Position numbers and translations under genes: made by a program. Of a DNA stretch of 64,000 nt, positions 18,273 through 27,246 are shown piece by piece. Under the pieces are notes generated by a model. That model did no database searches, had not been told where the DNA came from, and saw nothing but the letters and a program-made list of their open reading frames with translations. Numbering within the stretch: the stretch's first letter is position 1; each line of letters starts with the position of its first letter. Origin of the DNA: Klebsiella africana (GTDB taxonomy: Bacteria; Pseudomonadota; Gammaproteobacteria; Enterobacterales; Enterobacteriaceae); the NCBI RefSeq assembly GCF_020526085.1, contig NZ_CP084874.1:4588001-4652000 (forward strand). Direction: 5' to 3'.

Positions 18273-19592
18273 TTAACCAAAGATATAAGTATTGACGAGA
18301 TTTTCGAGTAATTCCTGACGCCCGCTGTGAGGCTGCGGATTCAGATTATGCTGCTCAGCGTACCGGGCAATATTATCCAGCGACATCTGCCCGCTCATAA
18401 TTTTCCGCCCCAGCTCGCCCTGCCAGCCGGCATAGCGTTTTGCCAGCCCCTGTTCGAGCTTGCCATCCTCAATCATGCGCGCCGCCAGTTTAAGGGACAG
18501 CGCCATCACGTCCATGGCGCCAATATGGCCATAGAACATGTCGTATTTGTCGGTGCTCTGCCGGCGAACTTTGGCGTCAAAGTTCAGGCCGCCGGTGGTG
18601 AATCCCCCGGCTTTGAGGATCTCATACATCACCAGGGTATTTTCTTCCACGCTGTTCGGGAACTGATCGGTATCCCAGCCAAGCTGCGCATCGCCGCGGT
18701 TGGCATCAACGGAGCCGAAAATGCCCAGCGCGATGGCGCTGGTGATTTCATGGTGGAAAGAGTGCCCCGCCAGGGTGGCGTGGTTGGCTTCAATGTTCAC
18801 CTTGATCTCATTTTCCAGACCAAACTGCTTCAGGAAACCATACACCGTCGCGACATCGTAATCGTACTGATGCTTAGTGGGTTCCTGCGGTTTCGGCTCG
18901 ATAAGCAGCGCGCCGCCAAAGCCAATCTTATGCTTGTGCTCTACCACCATCTGCAGGAAGCGCCCAATCTGCTCACGCTCCTGGCGCAAGTCGGTATTCA
19001 GCAGGGACTCGTAACCTTCGCGGCCGCCCCACAGAACATAGTTTTCGCCGCCGAGCTGGTGGGTGGCGTTCATGGCGGTCACTACCTGCGTGGCCGCCCA
19101 GGCAAATACCTCCGGATCGGGGTTGGTCGCCGCCCCGGCGCCGTAGCGCGGGTGGGTAAAGCAGTTGGCGGTGCCCCACAGCAGTTTCACGCCGGTTTGC
19201 TGCTGTTTCTCCGCCAGCACCTCGGTCATGATGGCGAAATTATGCAAATACTCTTTCAGCGACGCGCCTTCTGGCGAGACATCGACATCGTGGAAGCAGT
19301 AATACGGCACGTTGAGTTTATAGAAAAATTCAAACGCTACGTCCGCTTTGCGTTTAGCCATTTCCAGCGCATCGCCCGCGGCCTGCCAGGGACGCTCAAA
19401 CGAGCCGGCGCCAAACATATCCGCGCCATTCCAGCAGAAGTTATGCCAATAACAGGCGGCAAAACGCAGATGATCGGCCATGCGTTTTCCCAGCACGATT
19501 TCATCCGGATTATAGTGGCGAAACGCCAGCGGATTATCGGTTTTGGGTCCGGCAAAGCGAACGCGATCAACCTGGTCGAAATAGGTTTGCAT
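18273..19592 (-). CDS. xylA: XylA, xylose isomerase
   Basis: Converts D-xylose to D-xylulose; 439 residues, matching E. coli XylA (440) nearly throughout. Seen are [17 protein letters not shown] (catalytic His/Asp), [36 protein letters not shown] (metal Glu), [16 protein letters not shown] (Glu/His), [19 protein letters not shown] (Asp cluster) and [19 protein letters not shown] precedes the ATG. No xylB or xylR is adjacent; it is divergent from xynTB. It may be the only xylA or a xyloside-dedicated copy. Confidence 0.95.
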   Translation of the reverse strand: MQTYFDQVDRVRFAGPKTDNPLAFRHYNPDEIVLGKRMADHLRFAACYWHNFCWNGADMFGAGSFERPWQAAGDALEMAKRKADVAFEFFYKLNVPYYCFHDVDVSPEGASLKEYLHNFAIMTEVLAEKQQQTGVKLLWGTANCFTHPRYGAGAATNPDPEVFAWAATQVVTAMNATHQLGGENYVLWGGREGYESLLNTDLRQEREQIGRFLQMVVEHKHKIGFGGALLIEPKPQEPTKHQYDYDVATVYGFLKQFGLENEIKVNIEANHATLAGHSFHHEITSAIALGIFGSVDANRGDAQLGWDTDQFPNSVEENTLVMYEILKAGGFTTGGLNFDAKVRRQSTDKYDMFYGHIGAMDVMALSLKLAARMIEDGKLEQGLAKRYAGWQGELGRKIMSGQMSLDNIARYAEQHNLNPQPHSGRQELLENLVNTYIFG

Positions 19593-20003
19593 GATGAACT
19601 CCGAAATTGAGAAACAGGAAAATTAACAACTGTGACACATCGTGTATTCTCATCGTCGGTTGCTCAATTACGTTATTTCACTCGGCGATTGAGAAAATGC
19701 TCAAATGTGAGCCATCTCGCAAATAAAACTATTTTAAATATCTCGCTTCGCGCGCGTATAGAGTACACTCCCTGGGGAATTCAGGTATCCATACCAAATT
19801 AAAATGCCGGTTTTGTCGCAATGTCTGCCTGCCAAAAAATTAGTGGCGGATAACGGTTCAACGCAGGCGATACAGGCCTTTGCTTCGAGGATCACAGAAG
19901 TAAAAAAACATAATTACGTAATTTAAAAACGTAATAGATTCTTCCAGGTCAACTGTGTCAGAAAGTGTTTCACCTACACAAAACAAACCGGAGTCTGCTT
20001 AGA
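19593..20003. promoter_or_regulatory. xylA-xynT divergent control region
   Basis: 411-base non-coding region. On the minus strand, 19679-19659 reads GAAATAACGTAATTGAGCAA, nearly the same as the XylR site I remember upstream of E. coli xylA. At 19703-19724 the 22-mer AAA-TGTGA-N6-TCGCA-AAT is one base from a CRP core. A second ATTGAG/GCTCAA pair lies between them. It probably gives xylose induction and catabolite repression of both directions. Confidence 0.72.
19703..19724. promoter_or_regulatory. CRP-like site
   Basis: TGTGA (19706-19710), six-base spacer, TCGCA (19717-19721), flanked by AAA and AAT; one mismatch to the TGTGA-N6-TCACA core. Located between the xylA and xynT starts. Confidence 0.68.
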
Positions 20004-21458
20004 ATGAGTAAAAACATAATGCACAGTCGGCATGATGAATATCATAAATTAACCCGCGGAGAACGAATTGGTTATGGCATGGGCGACTTTGCGCAAAACC
20101 TGGTTTTCGGCACAATTGGGGGTTTTCTGGCTTTGCATATGCTGACGGTAAATACCATCAGCACGGCAACGGCAGGCTTTATTTTTCTTTTTGTCCGTAT
20201 CATTAATGTGTTTTGGGATCCGATGGTCGGAACCTATGTGGATAAACGAACCTCGAAAGCAGGGAAATATCGTCCATGGCTGTTAAGAGCCGGCGTGCCG
20301 CTGGTGATCCTGTCGGCATTACTGTTCGCGCCCATCCCTGGAGTGAAAGGTTCGGTGGCCTTCGCCTTTATTATTTATCTGGCGCTGGACCTGGTTTATT
20401 CCTTAGTCAATATTCCCTATGGCTCGCTGAATGCCTCGCTGACCCGCGACCCGGAATCGATCGATAAACTGACCAGTACCCGCATGATGCTGGCCAACAG
20501 CGCCAACCTGCTGGTCTATACCCTGTTCCCGATGTTTGTGCAGATGGCGGCGCCGAAAGATCGCAGCCTGAAGGACACCGGCTTTTTCGGCCTTAAGCTG
20601 AATCTGGGCAACTATACCGATCCGTCAGCGAACTACGCCTGGTTTGGTGTGTACGCCATCTATATGATCATCGGCGCGGTGGCCCTGTTTATCTGTTATA
20701 AATTCACCAAAGAACGCGTTGTCGCGACCGCCGAGCAGACCGCCAACGTCAAAACTACTGACCTTTTCCACGAACTCAGACATAACCGCCCGCTGGTGAT
20801 CCTCGGCATGTTCTTCATGCTGGCCTTTACCTTCATGTTCTTCATGAACACCGTTAACGGCTTCTTCAACCAGTTCGTCGTCGGCCATTCCGAATGGATG
20901 GGCGCCGTGGGTCTCGTCGCGTCTATTCCCGGCATCGCCTTCCCGGTGTTCTGGCCGAAACTGAAAAAAATCTTTGGCAAAAAAGGCTTCTTCCATCTGT
21001 TCCTCGCCATGTTCATCGTCGGCGAACTGCTGACCTACGTCTGGTCCCGCGAAGGGATGCACGACGCCCTGTGGCTGGCCTACATCGCCACCTTTATTAA
21101 ACAATGGGGCTTAACCTCCGCCACCGGCTTTATGTGGGCGCTGGTACCGGAAGTTATCGCGTACGGCGAATTAAAATCGGGCAAACGCAATGCCGCCATT
21201 ATCAATGCCATTATGGGACTCTTCTTCAAGATCGGCTTCACTATCGGCGGCGCGATCCCGCTGTGGCTGCTGGCGGTGTATGGATTTAATGAAAGCGGCG
21301 CCGTGCAGAGCGCCAGCGCCATCGATGGGATCATTATGACCGCCGTGTGGATCCCGATCGCGCTGGCGGCTATTTCGATGGTGATTATTCAGGTTTATCC
21401 CATCTCCGATAAACATATTACCGACATCAACCGTCAGCTGGATGAGATCCGCGTGTAG
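20004..21458 (+). CDS. xynT: XynT, xyloside/xylodextrin:cation symporter (GPH family)
   Basis: Twelve-TM glycoside-pentoside-hexuronide symporter importing xylosides or xylo-oligosaccharides. The product (484 residues from ATG 20004) has the GPH N-terminus GERIGYGMGDFAQNLVFGTI, the loop motif IINVFWDPMVGTYVDKRTSKAGKYRPW (two blocks) and EVIAYGELKSGKRNAA near TM10. GGAG at 19990-19993 supports ATG 20004; a GTG at 19965 is less likely. It precedes xynB by 58 bases, matching the xynTB operon described for K. oxytoca. Confidence 0.88.
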   Translation: MSKNIMHSRHDEYHKLTRGERIGYGMGDFAQNLVFGTIGGFLALHMLTVNTISTATAGFIFLFVRIINVFWDPMVGTYVDKRTSKAGKYRPWLLRAGVPLVILSALLFAPIPGVKGSVAFAFIIYLALDLVYSLVNIPYGSLNASLTRDPESIDKLTSTRMMLANSANLLVYTLFPMFVQMAAPKDRSLKDTGFFGLKLNLGNYTDPSANYAWFGVYAIYMIIGAVALFICYKFTKERVVATAEQTANVKTTDLFHELRHNRPLVILGMFFMLAFTFMFFMNTVNGFFNQFVVGHSEWMGAVGLVASIPGIAFPVFWPKLKKIFGKKGFFHLFLAMFIVGELLTYVWSREGMHDALWLAYIATFIKQWGLTSATGFMWALVPEVIAYGELKSGKRNAAIINAIMGLFFKIGFTIGGAIPLWLLAVYGFNESGAVQSASAIDGIIMTAVWIPIALAAISMVIIQVYPISDKHITDINRQLDEIRV

Positions 21459-21516
21459 TTAAAAAAATTATAAATCAGACCGATCCTTAACTTTCCATTT
21501 TAAAAGGTGTAATGAA

Positions 21517-23196
21517 ATGTCACTTATTCAAAACCCGATATTACGCGGCTTCAATGCCGACCCCAGTATTATTCGCGTCGAGGATACGTACTATATTGCC
21601 AACTCGACGTTTGAGTGGTTCCCGGGCGTGCGTTTACATGAGTCGAAAGACCTGAAAAACTGGAACCTGCTGCCTTCGCCGCTCTCCACCACCACCCTGC
21701 TGGACATGAAGGGCAACCCCTCCTCCGGCGGCATTTGGGCGCCGGCGCTCTCCTGGGCCGATGGGCAATTCTGGTTGGTGTATACCGATGTGAAGGTCAC
21801 CGAAGGCGCCTTTAAAGACATGACTAACTACCTGACCACCGCGAAGGATATTCGGGGCCCGTGGAGCGACCCGATCAAGCTGAACGGCGTCGGGTTTGAC
21901 GCCTCGCTGTTCCATGACGACGATGGCCGGAAATATATCGTCCAGCAAACCTGGGATCACCGGGAGTACCATCACCCCTTCGATGGCATTACCTTAACGG
22001 AGCTGGATACCAACACGCTGAAGTTAATGCCGGAAACCGCGCGCACCATCTACCGCGGCACCGCCGTGGCGCTGGTCGAGGGGCCGCACCTCTATAAACT
22101 GAACGGCTACTACTATCTGTTTGCCGCCCAGGGCGGCACCGTGTTTACCCACCAGGAGGTGGTGGCGCGGTCGAAAACCCTCGAGGCCGACAGCTTCGAA
22201 ACCGAGCCGGGCGACGTGTTCTTAACCAACGTCGACACCCCGGACAGCTACATCCAGAAACAGGGTCATGGCGCACTGGTCTCCACCCCGGAAGGCGAAT
22301 GGTATTACGCCTCGCTCTGCGCCCGGCCGTGGAATCGCCCGGGGGAATCCATCTACGATCCACGCGGCTGGTCAACCCTCGGCCGGGAAACCGCGATCCA
22401 GAAAGTGTACTGGGACGACGAGGGCTGGCCGCGTATTGAAGGCGGTCACGGCGGGAAAACCTTCGTCGAAGGGCCGAAAGACGCCCTCTTCACCGAAAGC
22501 GCCAGCGATAATAGCCAGCAGGATGACTTTACGTCGCCAGCGCTCGACCCGAACTGGAATACCCTGCGGGTGCCGTTTACGGCCAAGATGGGCACCACCG
22601 GTAACGGCAAATTAACCTTAATCGGCCAGGGTTCGTTAGCCAATACGCATGACCTGTCGCTGATTGCCCGCCGCTGGCAGGCCTTCTATTTTGACGCCGC
22701 GGTGAAGGTGAAATTCGAGCCCTTCAGCTACCAGCAGATGGCCGGATTAACGAATTACTATAACGACCGCCACTGGAGCTTTGTCTTCCTGACCTGGAAT
22801 GAAATTAACGGCAAGGTCATCGAAGTCGGCGAAAATAACCGCGGGAAATACACATCGTACCTGAAGGATAACGCCATCAAGGTGCCGGACGGCGTGGAAT
22901 ACGTCTGGTTCCGGACCAAAGTCCGCAAGCAGACCTACAGCTATGAATACAGCTTCGATGGCGTGACGTTCACCGAGATCCCGGTCCAGCTGGATGCCGC
23001 GGTACTGTCCGATGACTATGTGTTGCAGAGCTACGGCGGGTTCTTTACCGGGGCGTTCGTCGGCCTGGCGGCGGTAGACTACGCCGGGTACGGCACCCAG
23101 GCTGAGTTTTATCAGTTCGAGTATCAGGAGCTGGGCGATAGGTTAGCGGCCGATGGCAGCTATAGCTGGGAGGCTGGCGAGGCGCGGGATAAGTAA
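21517..23196 (+). CDS. xynB: XynB, GH43 beta-xylosidase
   Basis: Intracellular exo-xylosidase releasing xylose from xylo-oligosaccharides imported by XynT. 559 residues, no signal. GH43 five-blade propeller with the catalytic triad visible: Asp15 in GFNADPSIIR (base), Asp128 in GVGFDASLF (pKa modulator) and Glu188 in ALVEGPHLYK (acid), the same spacing as Selenomonas xylosidase. The C-terminal ~220 residues form the beta-sandwich common to this subfamily. AAGGTG before ATG 21517; followed by a strong hairpin at 23208. Confidence 0.94.
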   Translation: MSLIQNPILRGFNADPSIIRVEDTYYIANSTFEWFPGVRLHESKDLKNWNLLPSPLSTTTLLDMKGNPSSGGIWAPALSWADGQFWLVYTDVKVTEGAFKDMTNYLTTAKDIRGPWSDPIKLNGVGFDASLFHDDDGRKYIVQQTWDHREYHHPFDGITLTELDTNTLKLMPETARTIYRGTAVALVEGPHLYKLNGYYYLFAAQGGTVFTHQEVVARSKTLEADSFETEPGDVFLTNVDTPDSYIQKQGHGALVSTPEGEWYYASLCARPWNRPGESIYDPRGWSTLGRETAIQKVYWDDEGWPRIEGGHGGKTFVEGPKDALFTESASDNSQQDDFTSPALDPNWNTLRVPFTAKMGTTGNGKLTLIGQGSLANTHDLSLIARRWQAFYFDAAVKVKFEPFSYQQMAGLTNYYNDRHWSFVFLTWNEINGKVIEVGENNRGKYTSYLKDNAIKVPDGVEYVWFRTKVRKQTYSYEYSFDGVTFTEIPVQLDAAVLSDDYVLQSYGGFFTGAFVGLAAVDYAGYGTQAEFYQFEYQELGDRLAADGSYSWEAGEARDK

Positions 23197-23207
23197 GGGA
23201 GAACAGG

Positions 23208-23234
23208 CCCACGCTACCGGTAAGGTAGCGTGGG
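23208..23234 (+). terminator. xynTB terminator
   Basis: Eleven-base-pair perfect stem CCCACGCTACC / GGTAGCGTGGG, five-base loop, then GTTTGTGG, 11 bases after the xynB stop. Confidence 0.8.
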
Positions 23235-23439
23235 GTTTGTGGAATGCGGGAACGCAACGGTTATGCGCTTCCGATTTTTTTCAGGCTTGCGCCGCAGAAG
23301 GCGAACACGGTCTCCACTCCCACAGCAAGATCCGTTGTGATATTTAAAAAGCGATCCACCTGGAATCGCGCATCTGGTGGGTTGATCGGCAAGGATTTTG
23401 CGAGCATCATCGCATTTATTTAGCTGCCACTGTAACGCT

Positions 23440-24309
23440 ATGCCCTCCAGCACGACCCTGCAACACGCGATCGAGAACATCACCATCTGGCGCAAAGGCG
23501 AACAGCGTGCGCCGCATAAGCCACTGTTGCTGCTGTACGTCCTCTCGCAGTACCAGCGCGGCCATGCGCGGATGTTCGACTACGCCTCGGAGATACGCGA
23601 TGAGCTGCATAGCCTGCTGGAACGCTTTGGCCCGCAGCGTCGCCAGTACCGGCCGGACATGCCCTTCTGGCGCCTGAAAGGCGACGGCTTCTGGGAGTTG
23701 CACAACAGCGACCAGTGTTCAACCCAGGGCAGCAGACAGCCGCCCGGCAAAGAGCTGGAGCTCTGCCACGTCGCCGGCGGCTTCGATGAGCCACATTTTG
23801 CGCTACTCAACAGAAATAAGAGGCTGATAAATACCCTCGCCCATCAGATCCTCGAGGCGCACTTTCCGGAGAGTATTCAGGAAGAACTGGCTGAAGAGAT
23901 GGGGTTTGATCTGCAGCAGATCCGCAAAGAACGCGACCCGCATTTTCGCCAGCAGGTGCTGCGCGCCTATAACTATGAGTGCGCGATCTGCGGCTTCAAT
24001 ATGCGCCATGATAATACTTCCGTCGCCCTGGAAGCGGCTCATATCAAATGGAAGCAGCACGGCGGCCCCTGCGAAATCCCTAACGGTCTGGCGCTCTGCG
24101 CGATTCACCATAAGGCTTTTGATAAAGGCTCCATTGGTCTGGATGAGGATATGCGCATCCAGGTTTCGCCGGCGGTGAACGGCGGGGGCATCGTTGGCAG
24201 GCTGTTCTGGGATTTTGATGGTAAGCCGATTACCTTGCCGCAGGGGAAAGAATGCTATCCGCAGGAGGGATTTGTGGCGTGGCACCGGCGGGAGGTGTTC
24301 AGGGGATGA
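23440..24309 (+). CDS. HNH endonuclease, probable phosphorothioated-DNA-dependent (type IV) restriction enzyme
   Basis: 289 residues from ATG 23440. The N-terminal ~150 residues (WRKGEQRAPHKPLLLLYVLS, then PFWRLKGDGFWEL) resemble the sulfur-binding domain of ScoMcrA/SprMcrA proteins. The C-terminus is a classic HNH: CAICGFN, LEAAHIKWKQHGG (first His), PNGLALCAIHHKAFDKG (Asn, His). Such enzymes cut DNA carrying Dnd phosphorothioates. GC content is host-like. A TTG frame start at 23398 exists, but the ATG gives the family N-terminus. First of several defence genes extending to leuX. HNH is certain; PT-dependence is by remembered similarity. Confidence 0.8.
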   Translation: MPSSTTLQHAIENITIWRKGEQRAPHKPLLLLYVLSQYQRGHARMFDYASEIRDELHSLLERFGPQRRQYRPDMPFWRLKGDGFWELHNSDQCSTQGSRQPPGKELELCHVAGGFDEPHFALLNRNKRLINTLAHQILEAHFPESIQEELAEEMGFDLQQIRKERDPHFRQQVLRAYNYECAICGFNMRHDNTSVALEAAHIKWKQHGGPCEIPNGLALCAIHHKAFDKGSIGLDEDMRIQVSPAVNGGGIVGRLFWDFDGKPITLPQGKECYPQEGFVAWHRREVFRG

Positions 24310-24442
24310 AGGGGGGAGGGTGTGTGGCAATGAGCGGGATTTGTGTTTGCTTAGCTTTGCATCCCTCAGCCTGTCGTCAACCTTCTAAACAGGCATCAAA
24401 CACGCCGGGGAAACATAAAGGGGGATCAAACGCCCCACAGAA

Positions 24443-24934
24443 TTAGGCTGAAGGACGCTCGTTCCATGCATCACTGAACTGAATATTCCCGTCGTGGATT
24501 CTCCAGGTGATTTTCTCATATTGCAGGCTAACGCTTTCAACATGGTTAATTTTGTCATTCGAGGAAAGTTTGCAATTAGGTACACCACAGTTAACCCCGG
24601 TTATTCTGACCTGCTCCATAAGTACAGAATAATAGGCCACTTCCTGCCCTGCGTGGTTGATATGGTAAAACTTGATTTCTGCACTTTGTAGCGTCTGCCC
24701 CGTTGCGGCGGCCTTGTAAAGGTATGGGGTCGAACTATCCACTTCTTTTTCAATCATCATTGACGAATGCTGACGCGTGCCCGTAATTTTCCCATTAGCA
24801 CTGTCCACAGGCAGGTTAACACCATGACTCAATCCGATGATTTCGATACTTCCCTCTCGATCCTGAACATCAACAGACCCTTTAATGTCTGCGCCACCAT
24901 CGTCTTTAAGCCACATATACGGAGGAATTGGCAT
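24443..24934 (-). CDS. hcp: Hcp, type VI secretion tube protein (orphan copy)
   Basis: 163-residue Hcp1-family protein that stacks as hexameric rings in the T6SS tube and carries small effectors. Typical segments: MPIPPYMWLKDDGGADIKGS, EGSIEIIGLSHGVNLPVD, KEVDSSTPYLYKAAATGQTL and a C-terminal VSLQYEKITWRIHDG. AAGGAG eight bases before ATG 24934. Only one base separates it from the upstream small gene, so effector, immunity candidate and Hcp form one transcript. No other T6SS genes occur in the window; the apparatus must be elsewhere. A weak hairpin (GGGG..CCCC, 24420-24436) follows. Confidence 0.87.
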   Translation of the reverse strand: MPIPPYMWLKDDGGADIKGSVDVQDREGSIEIIGLSHGVNLPVDSANGKITGTRQHSSMMIEKEVDSSTPYLYKAAATGQTLQSAEIKFYHINHAGQEVAYYSVLMEQVRITGVNCGVPNCKLSSNDKINHVESVSLQYEKITWRIHDGNIQFSDAWNERPSA

Positions 24935-24935
24935 C

Positions 24936-25202
24936 TCATTTGCTCCTTATCGTTGAAATTAACTTCAATGTCATAATGTAAAGTACAGTTGAAAGGAATA
25001 TCACTATTATCAGCGATATATAAAAGAAAGTGTCATACATCGTATCGGCATTCACACTCCCGAATAAGAAGTGGCAAACATCCCTTGCGATATCATAATC
25101 GAGGTAGATTTCCGGCCTTGGAAGTGCACGTCCCAGAACCAAAAACAGCAATATAAAATAAATAATCTTACTTATTTTACGAGCAAGAGATGTTAGAGCC
25201 AC
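24936..25202 (-). CDS. Small two-TM protein, candidate immunity to the Tlde1-like effector
   Basis: 88 residues from GTG 25202, which has GGAGG nine bases upstream; the open frame extends to 25226. Two hydrophobic helices (KIIYFILLFLVLGRAL and FFYISLIIVIFLSTVLYIM) flank a ~30-residue loop rich in Asp/Tyr, so a periplasm-facing loop is plausible. The start overlaps the 3' end of the effector gene and the stop abuts hcp. I do not recognise the family. Immunity to a periplasmic peptidoglycan effector is inferred from position, size and membrane location; known Tldi1 is of a different type as far as I recall. Confidence 0.6.
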   Translation of the reverse strand: MALTSLARKISKIIYFILLFLVLGRALPRPEIYLDYDIARDVCHFLFGSVNADTMYDTFFYISLIIVIFLSTVLYIMTLKLISTIRSK

Positions 25203-25707
25203 TGGCAATAACCTCCACCCAACCACGAGCCATAAGGGAACGCATGCAGGGAACGTGAACCAGTGATGTATTCATAAGCGCATTCCGGATCATGGCAAAA
25301 TCAGAATTATGGCCGATAGTAATACAACCCTCGGAAACCGTACCCGGATGCAAACGGAAGTTACCACGTTTCACACCTTCGACCCACGTCTCATCGTCGA
25401 TTCCGTGGTCGTCACGCCATAATGCAAACCAATCGCTTTTACCAAATTCACGATAACCTATAATCTTATTGACCGTATCCTTAATTTCTCGTCCCTTTTG
25501 GGAAAACCAGTTTCCTTCATTGCGGTCAACAATCCAGTATTTTCCCAAGGGCAGCGGACCATCTTTCACTACTGCGCTGCATGCAGCTTTATTGCGATAT
25601 ACACCCCGCCCTGAATGGCCATAAAAACACCGACGCCGTACAAATTGAAAGGCGCATAATCGGCACCATTTAATATCAACTTCCCCTGTAATGCCATGAT
25701 ATACCAT
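25177..25707 (-). CDS. Tlde1-like T6SS effector (DUF2778, L,D-transpeptidase fold)
   Basis: 176 residues. The C-terminal half has the DUF2778/L,D-transpeptidase signature: FYGHSGRGVYRNK, DGPLPLGKYWIVDR, DDETWVEGVKRGNFRLH and the catalytic block LHPGTVSEGCITIGH with His120, Ser125 and Cys128. Salmonella Tlde1 uses the same His/Cys pair to cleave peptidoglycan stems and exchange D-amino acids. No Sec signal is seen, as expected for Hcp-delivered cargo. Start ATG 25707 has AAGGA close by. Lower GC than the flanking core. It overlaps the downstream small membrane gene by 26 bases. Confidence 0.8.
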   Translation of the reverse strand: MVYHGITGEVDIKWCRLCAFQFVRRRCFYGHSGRGVYRNKAACSAVVKDGPLPLGKYWIVDRNEGNWFSQKGREIKDTVNKIIGYREFGKSDWFALWRDDHGIDDETWVEGVKRGNFRLHPGTVSEGCITIGHNSDFAMIRNALMNTSLVHVPCMRSLMARGWVEVIASGSNISCS

Positions 25708-26159
25708 CGTTCCTTAGTGATTTGAGATATGGTAGTGGCTGGTTTAGAAAGGTTCCAGAGTTAGGCTATAATTTTCAGATAATATTAATTTTATTAGGCG
25801 TTGGGGTTAAAGCATTAGGTAGCATGTAGTGGCAGTTTTTTGTTATTATTTCAGAGAAAATTGACATTCAGCTTATAAATGAACGAGCATTTTACCAACA
25901 CCTTCTATAAACATAACTTTTTAGCCTCACATCTTTTTATATTTTTGAGGCTTTGATATTGGGCAGAAATTATGATTCCAGCTTCGCGTCGGACACTAAT
26001 CTAAAAATCTTATCGGAATAATGCAATCACATTAAGAATAAATAAATTACTAACATCAGGATTTGTTTTTAAAATATCGAGTTAAGTTATTTTAACATTG
26101 TCTACTTTGCGAAAAAAGCTATGCATAACCCCGCAGAGCGGGGTTATTTATTAATCACA
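25708..26159. other. AT-rich non-coding gap
   Basis: 450 bases between the start of the Tlde1-like gene and the end of the R-M operon. No open frame of note on either strand. It should hold the promoter of the effector-Hcp transcript near 25740-25800 (several TATTAT/TATAGC-like boxes, none decisive) and contains the hairpin at 26127-26145. Confidence 0.6.
26127..26145. terminator. Terminator after the R-M operon
   Basis: Perfect eight-base stem AACCCCGC / GCGGGGTT with loop AGA. On the plus strand it is followed by ATTTATTAAT; on the minus strand it lies 14 bases past the endonuclease stop, so it can serve the R-M operon. Confidence 0.7.
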
Positions 26160-27245
26160 CTATAATTTTTTAGTGGATAACTTCATTGGATTGTTGTCAC
26201 GCAGTACAATCAAATGTTCAGGTTCTGACGCAAACCAAGCAGAAGACCCCCAAGCAATCTCCGAAATTGCTTTTCTAAATTGAGGTGACCCTCTATCTGA
26301 AAAAGCCGTGAGGAAGGCCAAGTTCTTTTCACTGAATCCAGCCTCGAGAGCTATTTTGGTTAATGTAATTTTTCGCTCTCTATTAATTGGTCCATCAGTG
26401 GCAACAACTTCAACAAATACAAAGAGCATATCATCACCAGATTCATCCTCCCCCAAATCTATAAGAATGATATCGGGTAGTGCTTTGGAGGGATCTATAG
26501 CTAAGCCTAAATCAGTTGCTAAAGCCTCATCCCTAGCTACAACTTTATTACCCGACTCTGATAACCAAAGTACTGCAGGTGTTTTTAAAAAGTCCACAGC
26601 AAATTTTTCAATAACAGCCTTTGCTATAACACTTGACGGCCCTGGAGCAAGCATTCTAATTTCGCCATTAGGAAAAGTAACTGCGACTGCATCGGTAGCA
26701 ATCTTAGCTCCAGACTTAAGCAATCTAATTCTAGACAAAGCGGCTTTGTTTAAATAATTTTTTTGCCAATTATCTATCGCTATCTCTAAATCATTTGCTG
26801 ATAAATCAGCATCAAAAAGATCTGCAAATACCTTATTTAAACAATATCGAGGAGCAGACGAAGTTGTCGCGATACCTTCTCGTAATAAAACTGCACGACA
26901 TGGGATAAGACCATTTTTGATAGTCTCATCCCTAATCGGTTCTCGAGTATTTTCGGCATACCACGCATCCGAAGGCTGGATTCTTTTTCTCTTAAGAGAA
27001 TTAGCTACCCATTGAAGCCTTTCTTCTTCTCCAGTAAGTACTGCTTGTGAATCTCCCATATTCACTACTTGATTAGGCCTGATCCATCTTTCTTGCCCCT
27101 CAATTGCCCCAGCATAAAACATAACAAAAATTGTCTTACCAGCCATCTCTCTAATGAGATAATTACGATTTTCGGTACCTTCTGGGAAAATTTTAGGCAA
27201 TCTTTCATGAATAATTGTCAAGTCAGGAACTGTAGGTAGACTCAT
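26160..27245 (-). CDS. Type II restriction endonuclease, BsuBI/PstI family
   Basis: 361 residues with the BsuBI/PstI-like C-terminal nuclease domain: ALPDIILIDLGED (Asp258) and FVFVEVVATDGPINRERK (Glu279), the PD-(D/E)xK-type core of this family, whose prototypes cut CTGCAG. N-terminal ~130 residues would carry DNA recognition (winged-helix region). The specificity is inferred, not read. The start is one base after the methylase stop, so the two genes are co-translated. Low GC and rare-codon-rich compared with the core. Confidence 0.88.
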   Translation of the reverse strand: MSLPTVPDLTIIHERLPKIFPEGTENRNYLIREMAGKTIFVMFYAGAIEGQERWIRPNQVVNMGDSQAVLTGEEERLQWVANSLKRKRIQPSDAWYAENTREPIRDETIKNGLIPCRAVLLREGIATTSSAPRYCLNKVFADLFDADLSANDLEIAIDNWQKNYLNKAALSRIRLLKSGAKIATDAVAVTFPNGEIRMLAPGPSSVIAKAVIEKFAVDFLKTPAVLWLSESGNKVVARDEALATDLGLAIDPSKALPDIILIDLGEDESGDDMLFVFVEVVATDGPINRERKITLTKIALEAGFSEKNLAFLTAFSDRGSPQFRKAISEIAWGSSAWFASEPEHLIVLRDNNPMKLSTKKL

Positions 27246-27246
27246 T

